Counted from the first letter of the stretch, positions 1 to 11,285 are shown. The stretch: DNA of 64,000 bases from Macrosoma leucophasiata (GCA_036365455.1 JAWQUS010000030.1:16388001-16452000); one strand, 5' to 3'. The notes: generated by a model not told the origin, from the sequence alone. Numbers and translations: made by a program.

Positions 1-875
1 AGAAATTAACATTTTGTCTACGTTTAATTCTGCGCGATATATTTCGCTACGCCTACATGTTGTGATGATGCTTAACTAATTCATATATTTCAAGTGCTCC
101 TTTCATATTTAAGATGTTTTGGTACAATCTACCGTTGGCTCGACGTGTGTTTATTTTACGTCTGGGTTGCTTGTGTAATTAAATGAGTGCTTGGAGTTCT
201 TAAAATCTTTAGATCAGTATTATACAGATAATGTTATCAAATTATTTCATTAATCATCGACTATTTCTAATGTTGTGAAGTGGCAAATTAAAATTAAATT
301 ATTACTTGTACTTTTAAATTCGAAGTCTAAAAATTAAAAAAAAATACTGTAAATACTTAGTTCTGCGTCTATCGATTATATATAAAGCAAATAATGTATC
401 TATAGACACAGGAAAATCTATAAGAAATCTCTGGTTTAAAGGTAACAGGCAATTTCTCAATTGCACGAAAGCGTCTGCGCGCGAGTCAGGCTCGCGTTTA
501 TCCGGTTTTTTTAAATCTTATTTCCGACTCTAGTGTTTCGATTGCACTTTCGTTATCCGAGTTGGACAGTAAAACGCAAATCAAACACCCGAAGGGGACA
601 AGTGTATGCGATTGAATGGACGATAATAAACGACTTAGGTAATAATTCGAACAACAACCAGTAAACAAACTTGGATCTACCGGTACTTTCTCTCGTATAC
701 TCACCGAATGGAAATGGACTCTATTGTGATGTGTTAAAGTGTATTGAAGTTGAACGTTTTTATGCACATCGAGCACAAAGAACTCCAGGGGAGTCCCCCC
801 AATCATTAAGTACTTTTATGTTACCAGATTTTTTTTGTTGGCATATTAAATTAAATGAATTTCAATATTGGTACT
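1..875. other. AT-rich sequence, nothing recognised
   Basis: No coding exon, repeat-family member or RNA gene could be supported here. Short open frames in the 500-1000 interval show no recognisable domain, and the one that runs past 884 reads into the family C MITE. Confidence 0.5.
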
Positions 876-883
876 GTCAACAC

Positions 884-1129
884 CATAGAGCAACACGGGC
901 CACCGGCCGCGGCGGACTGGAGGGGAGAAGCCATAGCGTTTATTACCGATGCAAAACAGTCTGTCATTTCTTGCGGGGGGTAATGCGTGCGAAACTCACA
1001 CCTTGACTAACAAAATACAGAGACAATTTCACGCACACATTTTAACATCTAGGCGACAAGTATAGGCCCATTTGGGCTTGTACTTTGACTATGGGGCATA
1101 TGGCTACTCCCCTCCGGTGTTGCTCTATG
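884..1129 (+). mobile_element. Family C MITE, copy 1 (hAT-type)
   Basis: A 246-bp non-autonomous DNA element that begins CATAGAGCAACACGGGCC and ends with the inverse form GTTGCTCTATG. It is flanked by GTCAACAC (876-883) and GTCAACAT (1130-1137), an 8-bp duplication with one mismatch. The right terminal repeat is internally deleted relative to the copy at 52826. An 8-bp duplication is typical of hAT-superfamily insertion; the superfamily call is inference, since no transposase is present. Confidence 0.85.
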
Positions 1130-1267
1130 GTCAACATGCACAAATAAGGTTTTTTTTGTTACGGTGGTGGCAAACAAAGATGCTGTTCACATTAATAGGC
1201 ATCAGATCAGAGGCATAGAAACCAAACTCTGGGCTACTATTACGATTTCTTCAAAAAACCCAATAAT

Positions 1268-1345
1268 TTATTTGACTGACCTAGAGATCAAAGCCTCGGA
1301 TTCAGTATCGCGTTTGCGACCACTTGACCAAGGAGGCAGTCGAGA
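1268..1345 (-). repeat. Degenerate tRNA-derived SINE head (family F-like)
   Basis: Read on the minus strand, this resembles the tRNA-like head of the SINE at 9432: a box A-like stretch (TTGGTCAAGTGG) followed by a box B-like GCTTTGATCTC. The box B has lost the canonical GGTTC, so the copy is probably old and inactive. Confidence 0.45.
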
Positions 1346-1412
1346 AATTTTGAATAACTTACAGCCTTGCACGTTGTGAAGTGTAGTCGTGCGAAGCTGC
1401 AATTGTAAAATT

Positions 1413-1585
1413 TTGGTAATTATTCTCACGCCAGATCCTTTACGGAGTAGCCTGAGAGCGTGGAGCGCCAAATATTGCGGTTCTTGCATACTTCTTGTGC
1501 CTCTTCTAGATTCATCACTCTCTTCATTCATTCAGGTCGATTCCGAAAGATCCTCACTCACCTCCGGACCTCTGCACTGACACTG
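1413..1585 (+). repeat. Family K repeat fragment
   Basis: Begins with a CACGCCAGATCCTTTACGG-type motif, followed by a segment ending near GATTCCGAAAGAT. Related fragments lie at 33512-33580, 58068-58120 and 58793-58923. It appears to be a diverged piece of a larger interspersed element; no coding frame was recognised. Confidence 0.5.
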
Positions 1586-1817
1586 ACTCACTCCGCACTG
1601 ACCTTACTTTCGGATTGTACACTACCTCCTATTTGGTCAAGATAGGTCGGTCATGGTCTTCTTGGGACGCCCATCCATCCATGGGACATCCATCTTCATT
1701 CGCGTTGTTTATCTGATATGTGATTCCTTCATTCCACATTCCTTCTCAATGCCTGAATCATCGGAGCATGCCTTTTTTTTTCATTTTAACACATAAGTAT
1801 ACTTTTTTGAAGCGGGC

Positions 1818-2165
1818 ATGACCCCGCGGCTGGTGTAGAACATAGGCGATCTACTCGGTTACATTACTGGCGCTGTCGGATGTGTGATGGGTGACCGCTA
1901 GTGGAAATGAAAATGCGCGTTTCCGTGCTTCGGAGCGTTAAGCCGTCAGTCCCGGTTGCAGTCGTTAAACCTTGTCTTAGGCCTTATGGGCGGTTTGAAA
2001 ACATCTGACAGCGGGTTGGCCACTAACTCTTATCTCCACCAACCCGCTTTGGAGCAGCGTCGTGAAGTAAGCTCCAGGCCTCGCTCCAAAAAGGGGAGAG
2101 ACTCGTGCCCAGCAGTGGGACGTATAATGGGTTGCCATTATTATTATATTATTTATACTTTTTAA
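1818..2165 (+). mobile_element. Family A SINE-like retroelement, copy 1
   Basis: About 350 bp. It starts AGCGGGCATGACCCCGCGG and ends GCCCAGCAGTGGGACG, then TTGCC and a short (ATT)n tail. Six copies occur in the window on both strands. The copy at 17899 has an 11-bp target duplication, so the family moves by target-primed reverse transcription. There is no clear tRNA head, so it may be a SINE or the tail of a LINE. Confidence 0.75.
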
Positions 2166-2479
2166 TGTTGAACACAGTGAATACATGTAATATCACATAC
2201 ATATATACTTCTGAACTCAAAATACATCCACTCTGTACTCACCTTTCATCTTGATATTGACTTAAGTCGCCCGTAAACCGTAGCGAGGACTTCTGTCAAG
2301 TCATTCACAACAATACTTACTCCTCTTGTATAAATATACAAAGGAAGCGAATAAAAAAACCTAAATTCGCACTCGTATAAAAATTGAGACTACATTTAGT
2401 AGATCGGTCCCATTACGTCCATTGTATTTCCATACGATCGCGCTCATTGCCGTTAATTGTCTCGATGATCGAGCGGCGG

Positions 2480-3330
2480 AGGCCGTGACGGCTAATTGGC
2501 GGCGCGGCGGCGCTGGCGCATGGGAAACAGTGGCGTTGTGAAAATCAGTGCGCGTACGCGTGTTCTTTGCGCGCCAACCCACCGCCGCGATCTACCGATA
2601 GTGCGCGCCGATGTGACAGTTCGTTTCGAAATGTCTACCGCGCGGTGTGCGGCTAACGCGTTCGCGCGTTTCGGCCATTAGAATGGTATCGTTGACCTCG
2701 CAGGTACCGGAACGACCGATGGTTTTGTGTTTGTTTTCGATCAGTTTTTCGTGTTTTCCTGTTGTCCCTGTCGGATAAGCGTGACCCACATCTTTCGGTT
2801 TCACCTTTTCACCAGCGGCGCATACTCTCGACGTGGGTTTCGTTAAACGCTCACCGATAAGAGGATCAAGATCGACTCGCATTGTGTACGTGTTTGTTTT
2901 GCAGGTAAACACTGCAAAGTTTGCGATGCCTGTGTTTCGGATTACAGACGTACTCGAATCGATGTCGGATGCCGATTGCCTCGATATTCGCATAATATCT
3001 TTGATGTCCGACACAAAGGGTCTCAGTGCGGTTATCTAGGCGAATTGGAAGTGAAACAACGATTGCGTTAGCCCGGTCCAGTGAAGCCGGTCTTTGTGCT
3101 ACAGAAGTGGCGCTGACCGTATACGTAAAAAGTGCAAAAAAATACGACGACACTCGAGTCGATTGCGGTGTTTGGACTAAATAAAACACGCCTGCAACGT
3201 TGCCGCATTAGAGGATAAAGGATTTAAGTCGACCTGTATTGTTTTGAACTTTGTCGCTTAATGTAAGTGCTTTCGCGAGCGTAAAATTTAACATCTAAAC
3301 GGGGTGCGCGCGGCGTCTAAACTGCAGATG
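2480..3330. other. CpG-dense block, possible promoter or exon region
   Basis: CG dinucleotides are far denser here than in the surrounding AT-rich sequence, for instance around 2475-2530 and 2590-2680. Long open frames exist on both strands: minus 3014-2592 (140 codons) and plus 2833-3039. A splice-acceptor-like TTTGTTTTGCAG followed directly by GTAAAC ends at 2904. The block matches none of the repeat families in the window. It could be the 5' region of a host gene, but no protein family was recognised and the strand is unresolved. Confidence 0.35.
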
Positions 3331-3702
3331 ATAATGTAGTCGGAATTAACTTAATATTTACATTCGCGGGCTAATGGGATGCTTACGAGCGTACCCATGT
3401 GTTATTATAAATCGTACGTCTCAGTTTATAACATAAACAATGTATCGGCGACATCCGTTCCACTTGGGGTATTCTGTCATATAAAATTCAATATGTGTAC
3501 CTATTCGGATTTTCTGACTTTAAATTGTTGTTGGGAAACTTTTGGAAACGTTTTTAAGAGATTGTTGTTTGTGAAGTAGACAGAGTAGTTTTCTATTGGG
3601 ATTAGCGATACGTATAGATAAGAATAAATAAGATCATAGACTGTTTGACTATGAGGGATGAGGGACAGGAGATCCTTAGATGGGTGTCAAAGAATCGGTC
3701 TA

Positions 3703-4056
3703 CAGGAGCGATCTACTCGGTTCGCTTAACCCAGTAGATCGCTTCTGATCTGCTCCTTCTCTTCTCTACAGGCCCGGTCGGGTGTGTGATGGGTGACCGT
3801 TAGTTACAAATTAAAAATGCGCGTTTCCGTGCTTCGGAGGGCACGTTAAGCCGTCGGTCCCGGATGCTATCGAAAGATAGCAGTCGTTAAACGGTCCATA
3901 AGGCCTCCGCGATTTGAAAACATCCGACAACGGGTTGGCCACTAACCCTTATCTCCACCAAGCCGCATTGGAGCAGCGTGGTGGTGTAAGCTCCAGGCCT
4001 CCTCCCGAGAAGGGGAGAGACTCGTAGGTACCCAGCAGTGGGACGCATCAAGGGTT
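3703..4056 (+). mobile_element. Family A SINE-like retroelement, copy 2
   Basis: Shares the family A body: a GTGTGTGATGGGTGACCG block, a GTTTCCGTGCTTCGG block, and the 3' end CCCAGCAGTGGGACG followed by GGGTTGCC. The 5' end is rearranged near the AGTAGATCGC motif, which appears twice in opposite directions. A family B copy follows 28 bp downstream. Confidence 0.7.
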
Positions 4057-4084
4057 GCCAATATTAAATGCAATAAATGCGGGG

Positions 4085-4299
4085 GTTAAATGATAGTGTT
4101 CGGCACTATCGTGTGCCGGTTAGATGGTAATGTATGGCCCCGTAATACCTAACTATTACGGAGACATGACACCTTTGGTCTCAGGGGTGGTAACTCATCT
4201 ATATTTTGACCTCTGGTTTTTATGTAGATAAGCTGCAGTCATCACTAAACATCAATGTGAGCTGCTGCATGTTTGCCACCTTCCTAACATAAAAAAAAC
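4085..4299 (+). repeat. Family B repeat, 5'-truncated
   Basis: Matches the 3' two-thirds of family B: the TAGTGTTC block, a TCAGGGGTGGTAAC-like block, GCAGTCATCAC, AACATCAATGTGAGCTGC, then an A-rich tail. Full family B is about 285 bp, starting CTGGTGGTAGAGCTCCAGTG and ending ACATAAAAAA. About 20 copies and fragments lie in this window. The A-rich end suggests a SINE-like retroelement. Confidence 0.75.
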
Positions 4300-5310
4300 A
4301 ATATGCAATAGGATATCTTTCAAATGGGCGGCTGCAAATGTGGACGTCTTTTAACTGGAATTATGATGACCACAACACGAAGACGATAATCATATCAACG
4401 AGGATATCCATTTATGTCCATTAACTATTAATATGACTGTCTACTAACGTCACTACAATTTCGGCAGGCCGATAGCCCCAACCTTGATCTCACGCTTGAG
4501 AACCTTGAGTGACTCATATGCAGATGTTATGCCAAAACATTTTGCATACGTAATGAGATATACTTGATGTTTTTGTACCTGGTTTACGCAGACGGAGCGG
4601 GGTCTGCTAATTGTCGGTTGAACACTTTAAAAAAATGTAGCGAATGTTTGTAGAGTTCCGTAGTTGTGAGTATGTAATAACAAGTACTCAAACGACCAAC
4701 ACGGTATGTTGAAATGTACAAAGAATTTTTTTTTTTTCAGTAAATTTTAATGTTTATTTTAACATGTAATTTTGATTAGGTCCGGATAAAACTTCGCGAT
4801 ATGCTGTTGTTTTTCTCTTACTTAACACAGTCAAAGGGTAAATCAATTATTTATGTTTTGTATTTAATTTTATGCTAGCGGTAGAGCACTAGTGACAGAG
4901 CTCGAGGATGTAGGCAAACAAAAGGTTGTGACTATGGAAGGTGAAAAGTAAAAAAAACGTGCTAAAAGCACAGCATATTATTATTCTAAATAATTTGCGG
5001 CTCCGCAATTTATGGTAATAAGCCACACTAGCAAATCGTAAGGAGTCGCTATGCATCAGCACCTCGAACTCTGGTTTTTATTCTAGGTAGGTATTCTTAA
5101 ACCATCAGTGTGTACTATGTACTTGGTACGTATATATAATTTCCACGAGATAAGGAAGTAAACAATAATGTTAACATTAGCTATGTAGCGCTGCGTCACA
5201 TCATAAAGCGATCCATGTTTCCTGGTTCCTAATATCTTGATACATTAGAAAGTAAAGCCGTCATATTAAAAAAAAATATTACGCCAGAGGCTTAAAAAAC
5301 AAAATGATGC
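4300..5310. other. Unassigned AT-rich interval with a family B 5' fragment
   Basis: Only a short family B 5' end is identifiable (about 4874-4917, reading GTGACAGAGCTCG). The rest has no exon or element that I could support. Confidence 0.4.
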
Positions 5311-5314
5311 ATCA

Positions 5315-6490
5315 AGTATATGGTTCTGCCATCCATATTTCCATAATCAAATCATCCACATCTAAGAAACATTTCGAATGCATAGATTCTGTCTGTTCCA
5401 CTAAAGCCACTTTATTCTGGGTAGCGAGATTAGTATCCAAGGCAATCTCGAATCTCGCACTATAACCAGCCTCATTACTGTGCGTAATGTATACACATGC
5501 ATTTTGTATTTGGAGCGTTGTAAATGCGGCACTTCTCGTTACTTATCTGCTAAGTTATTATATCAACATCAGGTGACAACAAAAAAATATAAGATAGGGT
5601 TTGAACATTTAGGCCATTACTATTGGTTGAGCTTTAGGGAGTATCGGCAACTGAATGGTTATGTCCTGCTTTAACATAATAGGACTGTGCATATTAAACT
5701 TTTAATAATATCGTTCTTTGGTATACTTTGCAAGTTTAATTGGCCTTGCGTGTTTTTTTTTATTTGTATTATCATTAGTTAATTGCTTCTGCGGTATAAC
5801 GTTGCAACGACACATCGTAATATAATGCTTATTTTTTTAATTAAAAAATATCTAGTAGTATGTCATAAAGTAACGCTAATACAAAGCTTACCTTCAATGT
5901 TCATAGCAACTAGAAAATAACTATTTAATTTCCATAAACATATCATCTAGATTCAAGAAACATGCAAGCTGTTCCAGTAAGACCACTCCAGTCTGGGAAA
6001 CGAGATTCGTATCCGAGTACATTATTATTCGTAGTATCCGAGGCAATCTCGAATCTCGCACTGTAACTTGTCTCATTACTGTGTGGTATATGTAGATACA
6101 CAATATGGACATAAAATATGTATTGAGAGCGTGAGAGCGTAGTGCTAGTTACAAGTTATGGCTAAATTTGCAAGCCTAGTTTGACTTACTTGTACTAGTG
6201 TATGAGATTAACCCCCTTATTCATAAACGTACATTAGATACGTTTTAGCTATAGAATGCTTTGTCTTTGTCAGTTGCATTGTCAAATGTACAGGATAGAA
6301 AAAGACAAAGGAGAGATTAGCAACACTTTAGCTAAAATACGTTTATGAATAAGGGGGTAAGTGTATATCGGCTACTGAATGATTATGTTCTACTTTATTA
6401 TAATAGAACTATACATACATAACGTGAAAATCTTTTTAAAAATATACTACAACTTTTGATGCCCTTTGCAGGATTTTATTAAATTTGCAT
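5315..6490 (+). repeat. Diverged tandem duplication, about 600-bp unit
   Basis: Unit 1 (about 5315-5750) and unit 2 (about 5915-6490) share blocks in the same order, including GGCAATCTCGAATCTCGCAC (5441 and 6041), a CTCATTACTGTG block, and TATCGGCAACTG / TATCGGCTACTG. Unit 2 is interrupted by a family D MITE at 6212-6357. Divergence is substantial, so the duplication is old. Confidence 0.6.
6212..6357 (+). mobile_element. Family D MITE, copy 1
   Basis: A 146-bp element with near-perfect terminal inverted repeats CCCCCTTATTCATAAACGT and its complement, and no coding capacity. It is flanked by TAA on both sides, a possible 3-bp target duplication. The uninterrupted counterpart of the insertion site is visible in the older duplicate near 5630-5650. 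Other copies are at 19698, 24790 and 25431. Confidence 0.8.
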
Positions 6491-6584
6491 TGCATTCATT
6501 ATTCTTTTTTTATTTGTTATTTTAATAATGAAGATCTCCGTCTCTGATCTCGTCTCCTGGGGGCTGACCGCTACTTTAACTCTA

Positions 6585-6765
6585 ATACTTTAATTTAGCT
6601 TTCGATTATGACACCATCTTGCCCGTTTCGTACCGCCTAACTTTTCCTTGGAAGTGTTTTCATCCGCAGGTAAATACTTAAAAGCAAAATGATTTAATAG
6701 GCGGTACGAAACAAGCAAAATAACGTACTAAACGAAAGCATAGCATATCATTTTAGTTTAATATA
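6585..6765 (+). repeat. Family J foldback repeat, copy 1
   Basis: Contains the inverted pair TTTCGTACCGCCTAAC and TAGGCGGTACGAAAC about 70 bp apart. The same arrangement is at 17690-18300, where it is interrupted by a family A element. A MITE or decayed DNA transposon is likely. Confidence 0.6.
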
Positions 6766-6769
6766 CGCG

Positions 6770-7705
6770 AGATTAATCCAAAAACTAGTTTTATTTCAAC
6801 AAAAGCATAGAGAGGCGGTTTGCCCCTAGGTCTTGTCTTACTTTTACATCTGATCCCTGCTAACCTTTAGACAACCAAATGAACTAGTGATATCTATAGG
6901 TCGCACGTCTCCAGAATATCGTATTTCAAATCTAAAGTTGTAGAAATATTTTTAATTAAAAGTCTTATTTATTGCCCGTAGATATCCGTGTTGTATATGA
7001 CACAAACCAGAAACGTTGGAAATTCTTACTTTAGCGATACTCTGTATTGGTATCATCAGGTTTCATTTTCTCTGACCCGTTCCATATTCGAGTTTGAAAT
7101 TAGATAGCGTCTACTAAATGGTAGGTTAGAAAAAATTAGAAACAATAAATCTAATTGGTGTAGAATTTGGTCCGAATATACATTTCAAATGCGGTTCTTA
7201 ACATACGAGACCGTTTTTTTTTTCATCATTAATATAAAGTTTTTTTTTTGTTTATTACTCCTTACGTTTCATTCCTTACTCCTTTAAAAGATTATACTTA
7301 TAGCATTATATTGTTTTTATAGCGCACGTGCGCTAATTGTCTTTTATAATTATAAAATTCTCATACAATTGTTTTTATGTTATATCCGTTTTGATATGTG
7401 CTAGCTTATTAATGTAGAGTTTTATTTATCTTCTGTTTAAAAAGACAATCGTTTATTTTTTGTAATTGGTTGTTAAAGTACGGTTTTATGACTACGTGTA
7501 CATACGTCTCGTTTTGAATGGGACTGTCCACATTTTACGACATTCAATGACAGTGTTTCCAAGGTAAGCTTTAGGATGCAAAATTATGAAGTTTCAGTTA
7601 ATACCTATTAGCTAAATCTAACTAAAAATAATAAACACTCAGTGAAACGAAATTATGTTATTGTACTTGAACCCATGGGTGAACAATGAACTGTTCATCA
7701 TCTTC
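6770..7705. other. AT-rich interval, nothing recognised
   Basis: Homopolymer-rich, with no supported exon or repeat-family member. Confidence 0.45.
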
Positions 7706-7711
7706 TTCTTC

Positions 7712-8070
7712 TTATAATATACTTAATAATAATAATAGCAATCCATTGCACGTCTGAGTCTCTCTCCTTTTGGGGGAAGGCCTGGAGCTTATTCCACCAC
7801 GCTGCTCTAATGCGGGTAGGTGGAGATACGGGTTAGTGGCAACCCTCTGTCTTGATGTTTTCAAACCGCCCCTATGGCCTCCGACTCTCCTACAAGATTT
7901 AACGAAACTGACCGGGACCGACGGCTGAACGTGCCGAAGCATGGAAACTCGCATTTTCATGTGCCACTACCGGTCACCCATCACACACCCGACCGCGCCT
8001 TTATCGCTTCACCGAGTAGATCGCTTGTGATCTATAAATCTATACTAGCCGCGAGGCCATGCGCGCTTCA
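7712..8070 (-). mobile_element. Family A SINE-like retroelement, copy 3
   Basis: Minus-strand copy. The (TAA)n tail at 7720-7735 is followed by the inverse of the GGAGAGACTC 3' region. The 5' end is at CGCGGCTAGTATAG (inverse) near 8045-8070. The sequence then joins a Helitron-like tail at 8075. Confidence 0.75.
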
Positions 8071-8074
8071 TGTA

Positions 8075-8270
8075 ATCAATATGTAAAAATTACGCGTCAC
8101 GTTGTTTGTCTGCGATGGACGCCTACAACTTAACCGATTTTAATCAAACTTTGCATCGTGTGCAGTTTGATTCAACTTGAAAGATAGGATACCTTACATC
8201 TCAATTTATAGTCGCAATATTATGTAAGTACGAGTAATTCAACCCGTGCGAAGCCGGTGTGGGCCGGTAG
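8075..8270 (+). mobile_element. Helitron-like or RTE-like tail, copy 1
   Basis: Runs from a TTACGCGTCACGTTGTTTGT start through AACCGATTTTAATCAAAC to CGTGCGAAGCCGG near the end. A second copy lies on the minus strand at 17455-17645. The GCGAAGCCGG hairpin-like end recalls lepidopteran Helitrons, but no CTAG terminus is preserved here, so the class is uncertain. Confidence 0.45.
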
Positions 8271-8300
8271 TAAATAAATAAAGGTTTATTGTTAGTCAGT

Positions 8301-8573
8301 TTTTTTTATGTTATAAAAGTGGCAAACAAGCATTGATGTTAAGTGACGACTGCAGCCTATAGATCCCCACAAAAAGACCAAGGTTAAAATGCAGATGCGT
8401 TACCACTCCTGAGGCCTAAGGTGTTATGCCTCTGTGCACACAAATTACAGGGCCGTACATTACCACCTGACCGGAACACGATAGAGCTGAACACTACCAT
8501 TTAGCGGCAAGTATATTAGGTAATGCGGTGGTGTCTACGCCTGCGAGCTTCGTCACTGGAGCTCTACGACCAG
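8301..8573 (-). repeat. Family B repeat
   Basis: Nearly full-length minus copy: it begins with the poly-T complement of the A-rich tail and ends in the inverse of CTGGTCGTAGAGCTCCAGTG. It has a small internal deletion next to the TTGATGTTAAGTGACGAC block. Confidence 0.8.
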
Positions 8574-8906
8574 TAAAAAAAGTTAGTGTAGTATATGCGA
8601 CAGAAGTTCTTTTAGAAATATTATTTTCGTGACTTTGTAGTCTCCTTTGTTACTGTCGTTCGGTTATTTCTTAATTCGTGTACTATTATTAGCAATGAGG
8701 TTATCACGTTATATCTTTATCTTTATGTAAAGTAGAGTGAGCAAGCTGAATATTTTCAGACAAAATATCAACACCAGCAAACGATTTGGTTCTATTCTTG
8801 GGTTACACCAAGATGTTTGTTAAAGTTGAGGCAATTGTAACATTTAACACCCTTCTCTTCACAACGCAGCTTAATTCTATCGTCGGTGCAAAGTGCATAT
8901 ACCAAA

Positions 8907-9178
8907 ACATTTTTTTTTTTAAATTTTTTGTATGTTTGTCTGTTTGTTGGAACGGCTACACCGATTTTGACGGGTCTTTCACTGGCAGATAGCTCATGTA
9001 ATAGGGAGTAACTTTGGCAAGATTACCACTAAATGTGGTAGTTGCCACCGTAAAAGAATTGAATTAGGCTACTTTTATTAATGAATTATACTATACTAGC
9101 TGTACCCACGAGTTCGTCCGCGTAGATACTGAACAATAATTTTGTTAAATTCTACGCGGAAGTCACGGGCACAGCTAG
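8907..9178 (+). mobile_element. Family Q Helitron-like element with long 3' hairpin, copy 1
   Basis: Ends in an ~80-bp foldback: TAGCTGTACCCACGAG (from about 9099) pairs with the inverse CACGGGCACAGCTAG ending at 9178, followed by T. Upstream it shares GGCTACACCGATTTTGACGG and CTTTCACTGGCAGATAGCT with the second copy near 23515-23764. A CTAG end followed by T and a 3' hairpin are Helitron traits. No Rep/helicase is encoded. Confidence 0.6.
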
Positions 9179-9431
9179 TCTTAGAATAAAATACGTCAAC
9201 GACGTCTCTATTCATTTCTCTCAATACGTCAGAGTAAGAAATCACCGCGGACCATTCCACTTTTGTGTTCGAACAAAAAACCTACTTCATTAATCATTAC
9301 TTTTTATTTTCTATGGAAACCGTTCGTCTCTGGTAAATGGAACGTTGAAATTGACGAAATTCTCTCGGTTATTGATAACTTGGTAATCAAAGATGTACCT
9401 GTAGTAGTTTCATTATATAACTGCGAACGAC

Positions 9432-9700
9432 TGCCACGTTGGCTCAGTGGTCGCAATAGCGATGGTGAAGCCTGAGGTCCTGGGTTCGATCCCCAGGTCG
9501 GGAAAATCAGATAATGGGTTTTTTTCTGTGAAGAAATTGCCAGTAGTAGCCCGGAGTCTGGTCGTGCCTCCTAGAGCACGTAGAGCCGTTGGTCCTCGCC
9601 CCATCTTTCTCAGATCGTGTCGGATTGCCGTCCCATCGGGCTATGAGAGTAAAGGAATTAGAGAGTGCACCTGTGTTTGCGCATACACTTGTGCACTATA
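9432..9700 (+). mobile_element. tRNA-derived SINE (family F1)
   Basis: The head is tRNA-like: box A TGGCTCAGTGG (exact to TRGYNNANNGG) at about 9439 and box B GGTTCGATCCC at about 9484, one mismatch from consensus. These are internal RNA polymerase III promoter elements. The ~200-bp body that follows is unrelated to tRNA, so this is a SINE and not a tRNA gene. Its 3' end and target duplication could not be fixed. Confidence 0.65.
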
Positions 9701-9885
9701 ATATCTCCCGCGCAATTGGCAAGTAAGTATAATAATAAGGTGCGGGTAGTGATTTTGTGTGTTTGTATATTTTGTTTTAGTAGACCGTTATGTCGACTAT
9801 GAGTAGTCGTTTGAATAATAAATATAAAATAGATTTAATCGCCAATTTTACTTCGTACGTGATATTTTAGTAGTAGCCACAGCTT

Positions 9886-10165
9886 TTGCTACGAAGTTCC
9901 ACCCTCACCGTCTGGACACCTAGCAGTGCTCAACGGTGCGGTTTTCACGTTCGTTCCTGTCCAGAACGTGTAAATTGTGAAACGAACTTCCCTCTGAGGT
10001 GTTCCCTATTTGCATGATACAATATGGGGTTCTTGGCGTCAAAAGAGTCTTCCAGGGCTAGCAGCGCGTTGGCAACTCTCCTGGTGTTGTAAATGTTCAT
10101 AGGCGACGGTGACCACTTTCCATGAGGCGGCCCCCGTCTGCTTGTCTGTCAAACTTCAGACAAAA
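9886..10165 (+). repeat. Interspersed repeat fragment
   Basis: Contains GGCGACGGTGACCACTTTCC then GCGGCCCCCGTCTG, a motif combination I recognise from many insect interspersed repeats. No frame gives a clear protein. It directly abuts the next element. Confidence 0.4.
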
Positions 10166-10179
10166 ACTGGACAAGTGCG

Positions 10180-10845
10180 AGTTCGACTCGCGTGGTGAGG
10201 GTTCCGTAATTTAAATAAATATTTTCGAAAATATTACAGATTTAAAATGCAGGGACATAGCGGTTACGGTGATACCGGCAGGGGGGTTATATTATTAAGA
10301 ATTTTCTATTTAATTTGAATACTCAAACTTCTTATAGGTTTTCCAGTAATTCCAGAAAAAAATGTGGAAAATAGTTCTTTGCCTATAGGCAAAGAAATAT
10401 TTTCCACATTTTTTTCAAAATTTTAAGTTAAGTAGTTTCGGAGATAGGGGGGGGGGGGGGGAATGGTCAATTTTCGTCGTTTTTCTTAAATAACTTCAAA
10501 TTTGCTTATGCAAAAATTAATTATAAAAAAAAATGTATCTGAGATGCTGACAACAACCTCTTTCATTTGATATGACACACGACACAGTTTACGATTTTTT
10601 TTTCATAATTTTCTGATTTACCCCTCGAAAGTGGCCCCCCTGTTTCAAATTTAATATTTTACTTGACGTGTTCATCTTTGGGTCACCAATTTACATATAT
10701 TCATCAAATTTCAACTCAATCGGTCGAGTAGTTTCGGAGCAAATTGGCTGTGACAGACGGACAGACAGACAGACAGATAGACAGACAGACTCACGAGTGA
10801 TCCTATAAGGGTTCCTTTTTTCCTTTTAAGGTACGGAACCCTAAA
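10180..10845 (+). mobile_element. Family L element with AGGGTTCCGTA ends
   Basis: The left end GGGTTCCGTA (from about 10198) and right end TACGGAACCCT (to about 10843) are inverse to each other. Before the right end lies a (GACA)n microsatellite (about 10754-10792), and a 14-G run is at about 10447. A partial relative lies at 37690-37810. The type is common in Lepidoptera; I cannot assign a superfamily. Confidence 0.5.
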
Positions 10846-11285
10846 AAAGTAGCTTGAATTTCAATCTTCTGTTCCACTATTGATCGTTTACACGCGGAAC
10901 TCCAATAATGCCATAGTTCCAACGCAAGTAACTCACAGTGATTATATCTACTTTGCTATTTGGTTCATATTCATTAAAATTATTTCGCCTTGTCGACCTC
11001 GCTTGAAGTATGACCAATCGAGACTGCTTGTGTTTTATGAGGGCAGACCTCGGAGATCATTTTATATTAAACAGGCTTCCGCTGGCGATTTCGCTTTCGT
11101 AGTCTGACATTAAATGGCCAGCGCGTATGAAAAATAAGCCATGTGCGTATCAAATTGTACTGTGTGTACGAAATGAAAATGCACACATAGTGAAAATTGT
11201 CCATTGACCAGTTTTTGGATTTCTCGTTGTCGGGAATAAGATAATAAGTATTAAAATATTATATTAATCAAAAAATGAAATACAT

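Noticed and set aside
2592..3014. Minus-strand 140-codon protein gene
   Set aside because: No domain, no clear splice signals at its ends, and competing frames on the other strand; kept only as part of a CpG-dense block.
6660..6680. CATCCGCAGGTAAATAC as a second recursive splice site
   Set aside because: It belongs to family J (compare 17833) and its pyrimidine tract is weak.
9432..9505. Possible tRNA gene
   Set aside because: Box A and box B are present, but the cloverleaf is imperfect and the sequence continues into a SINE body.
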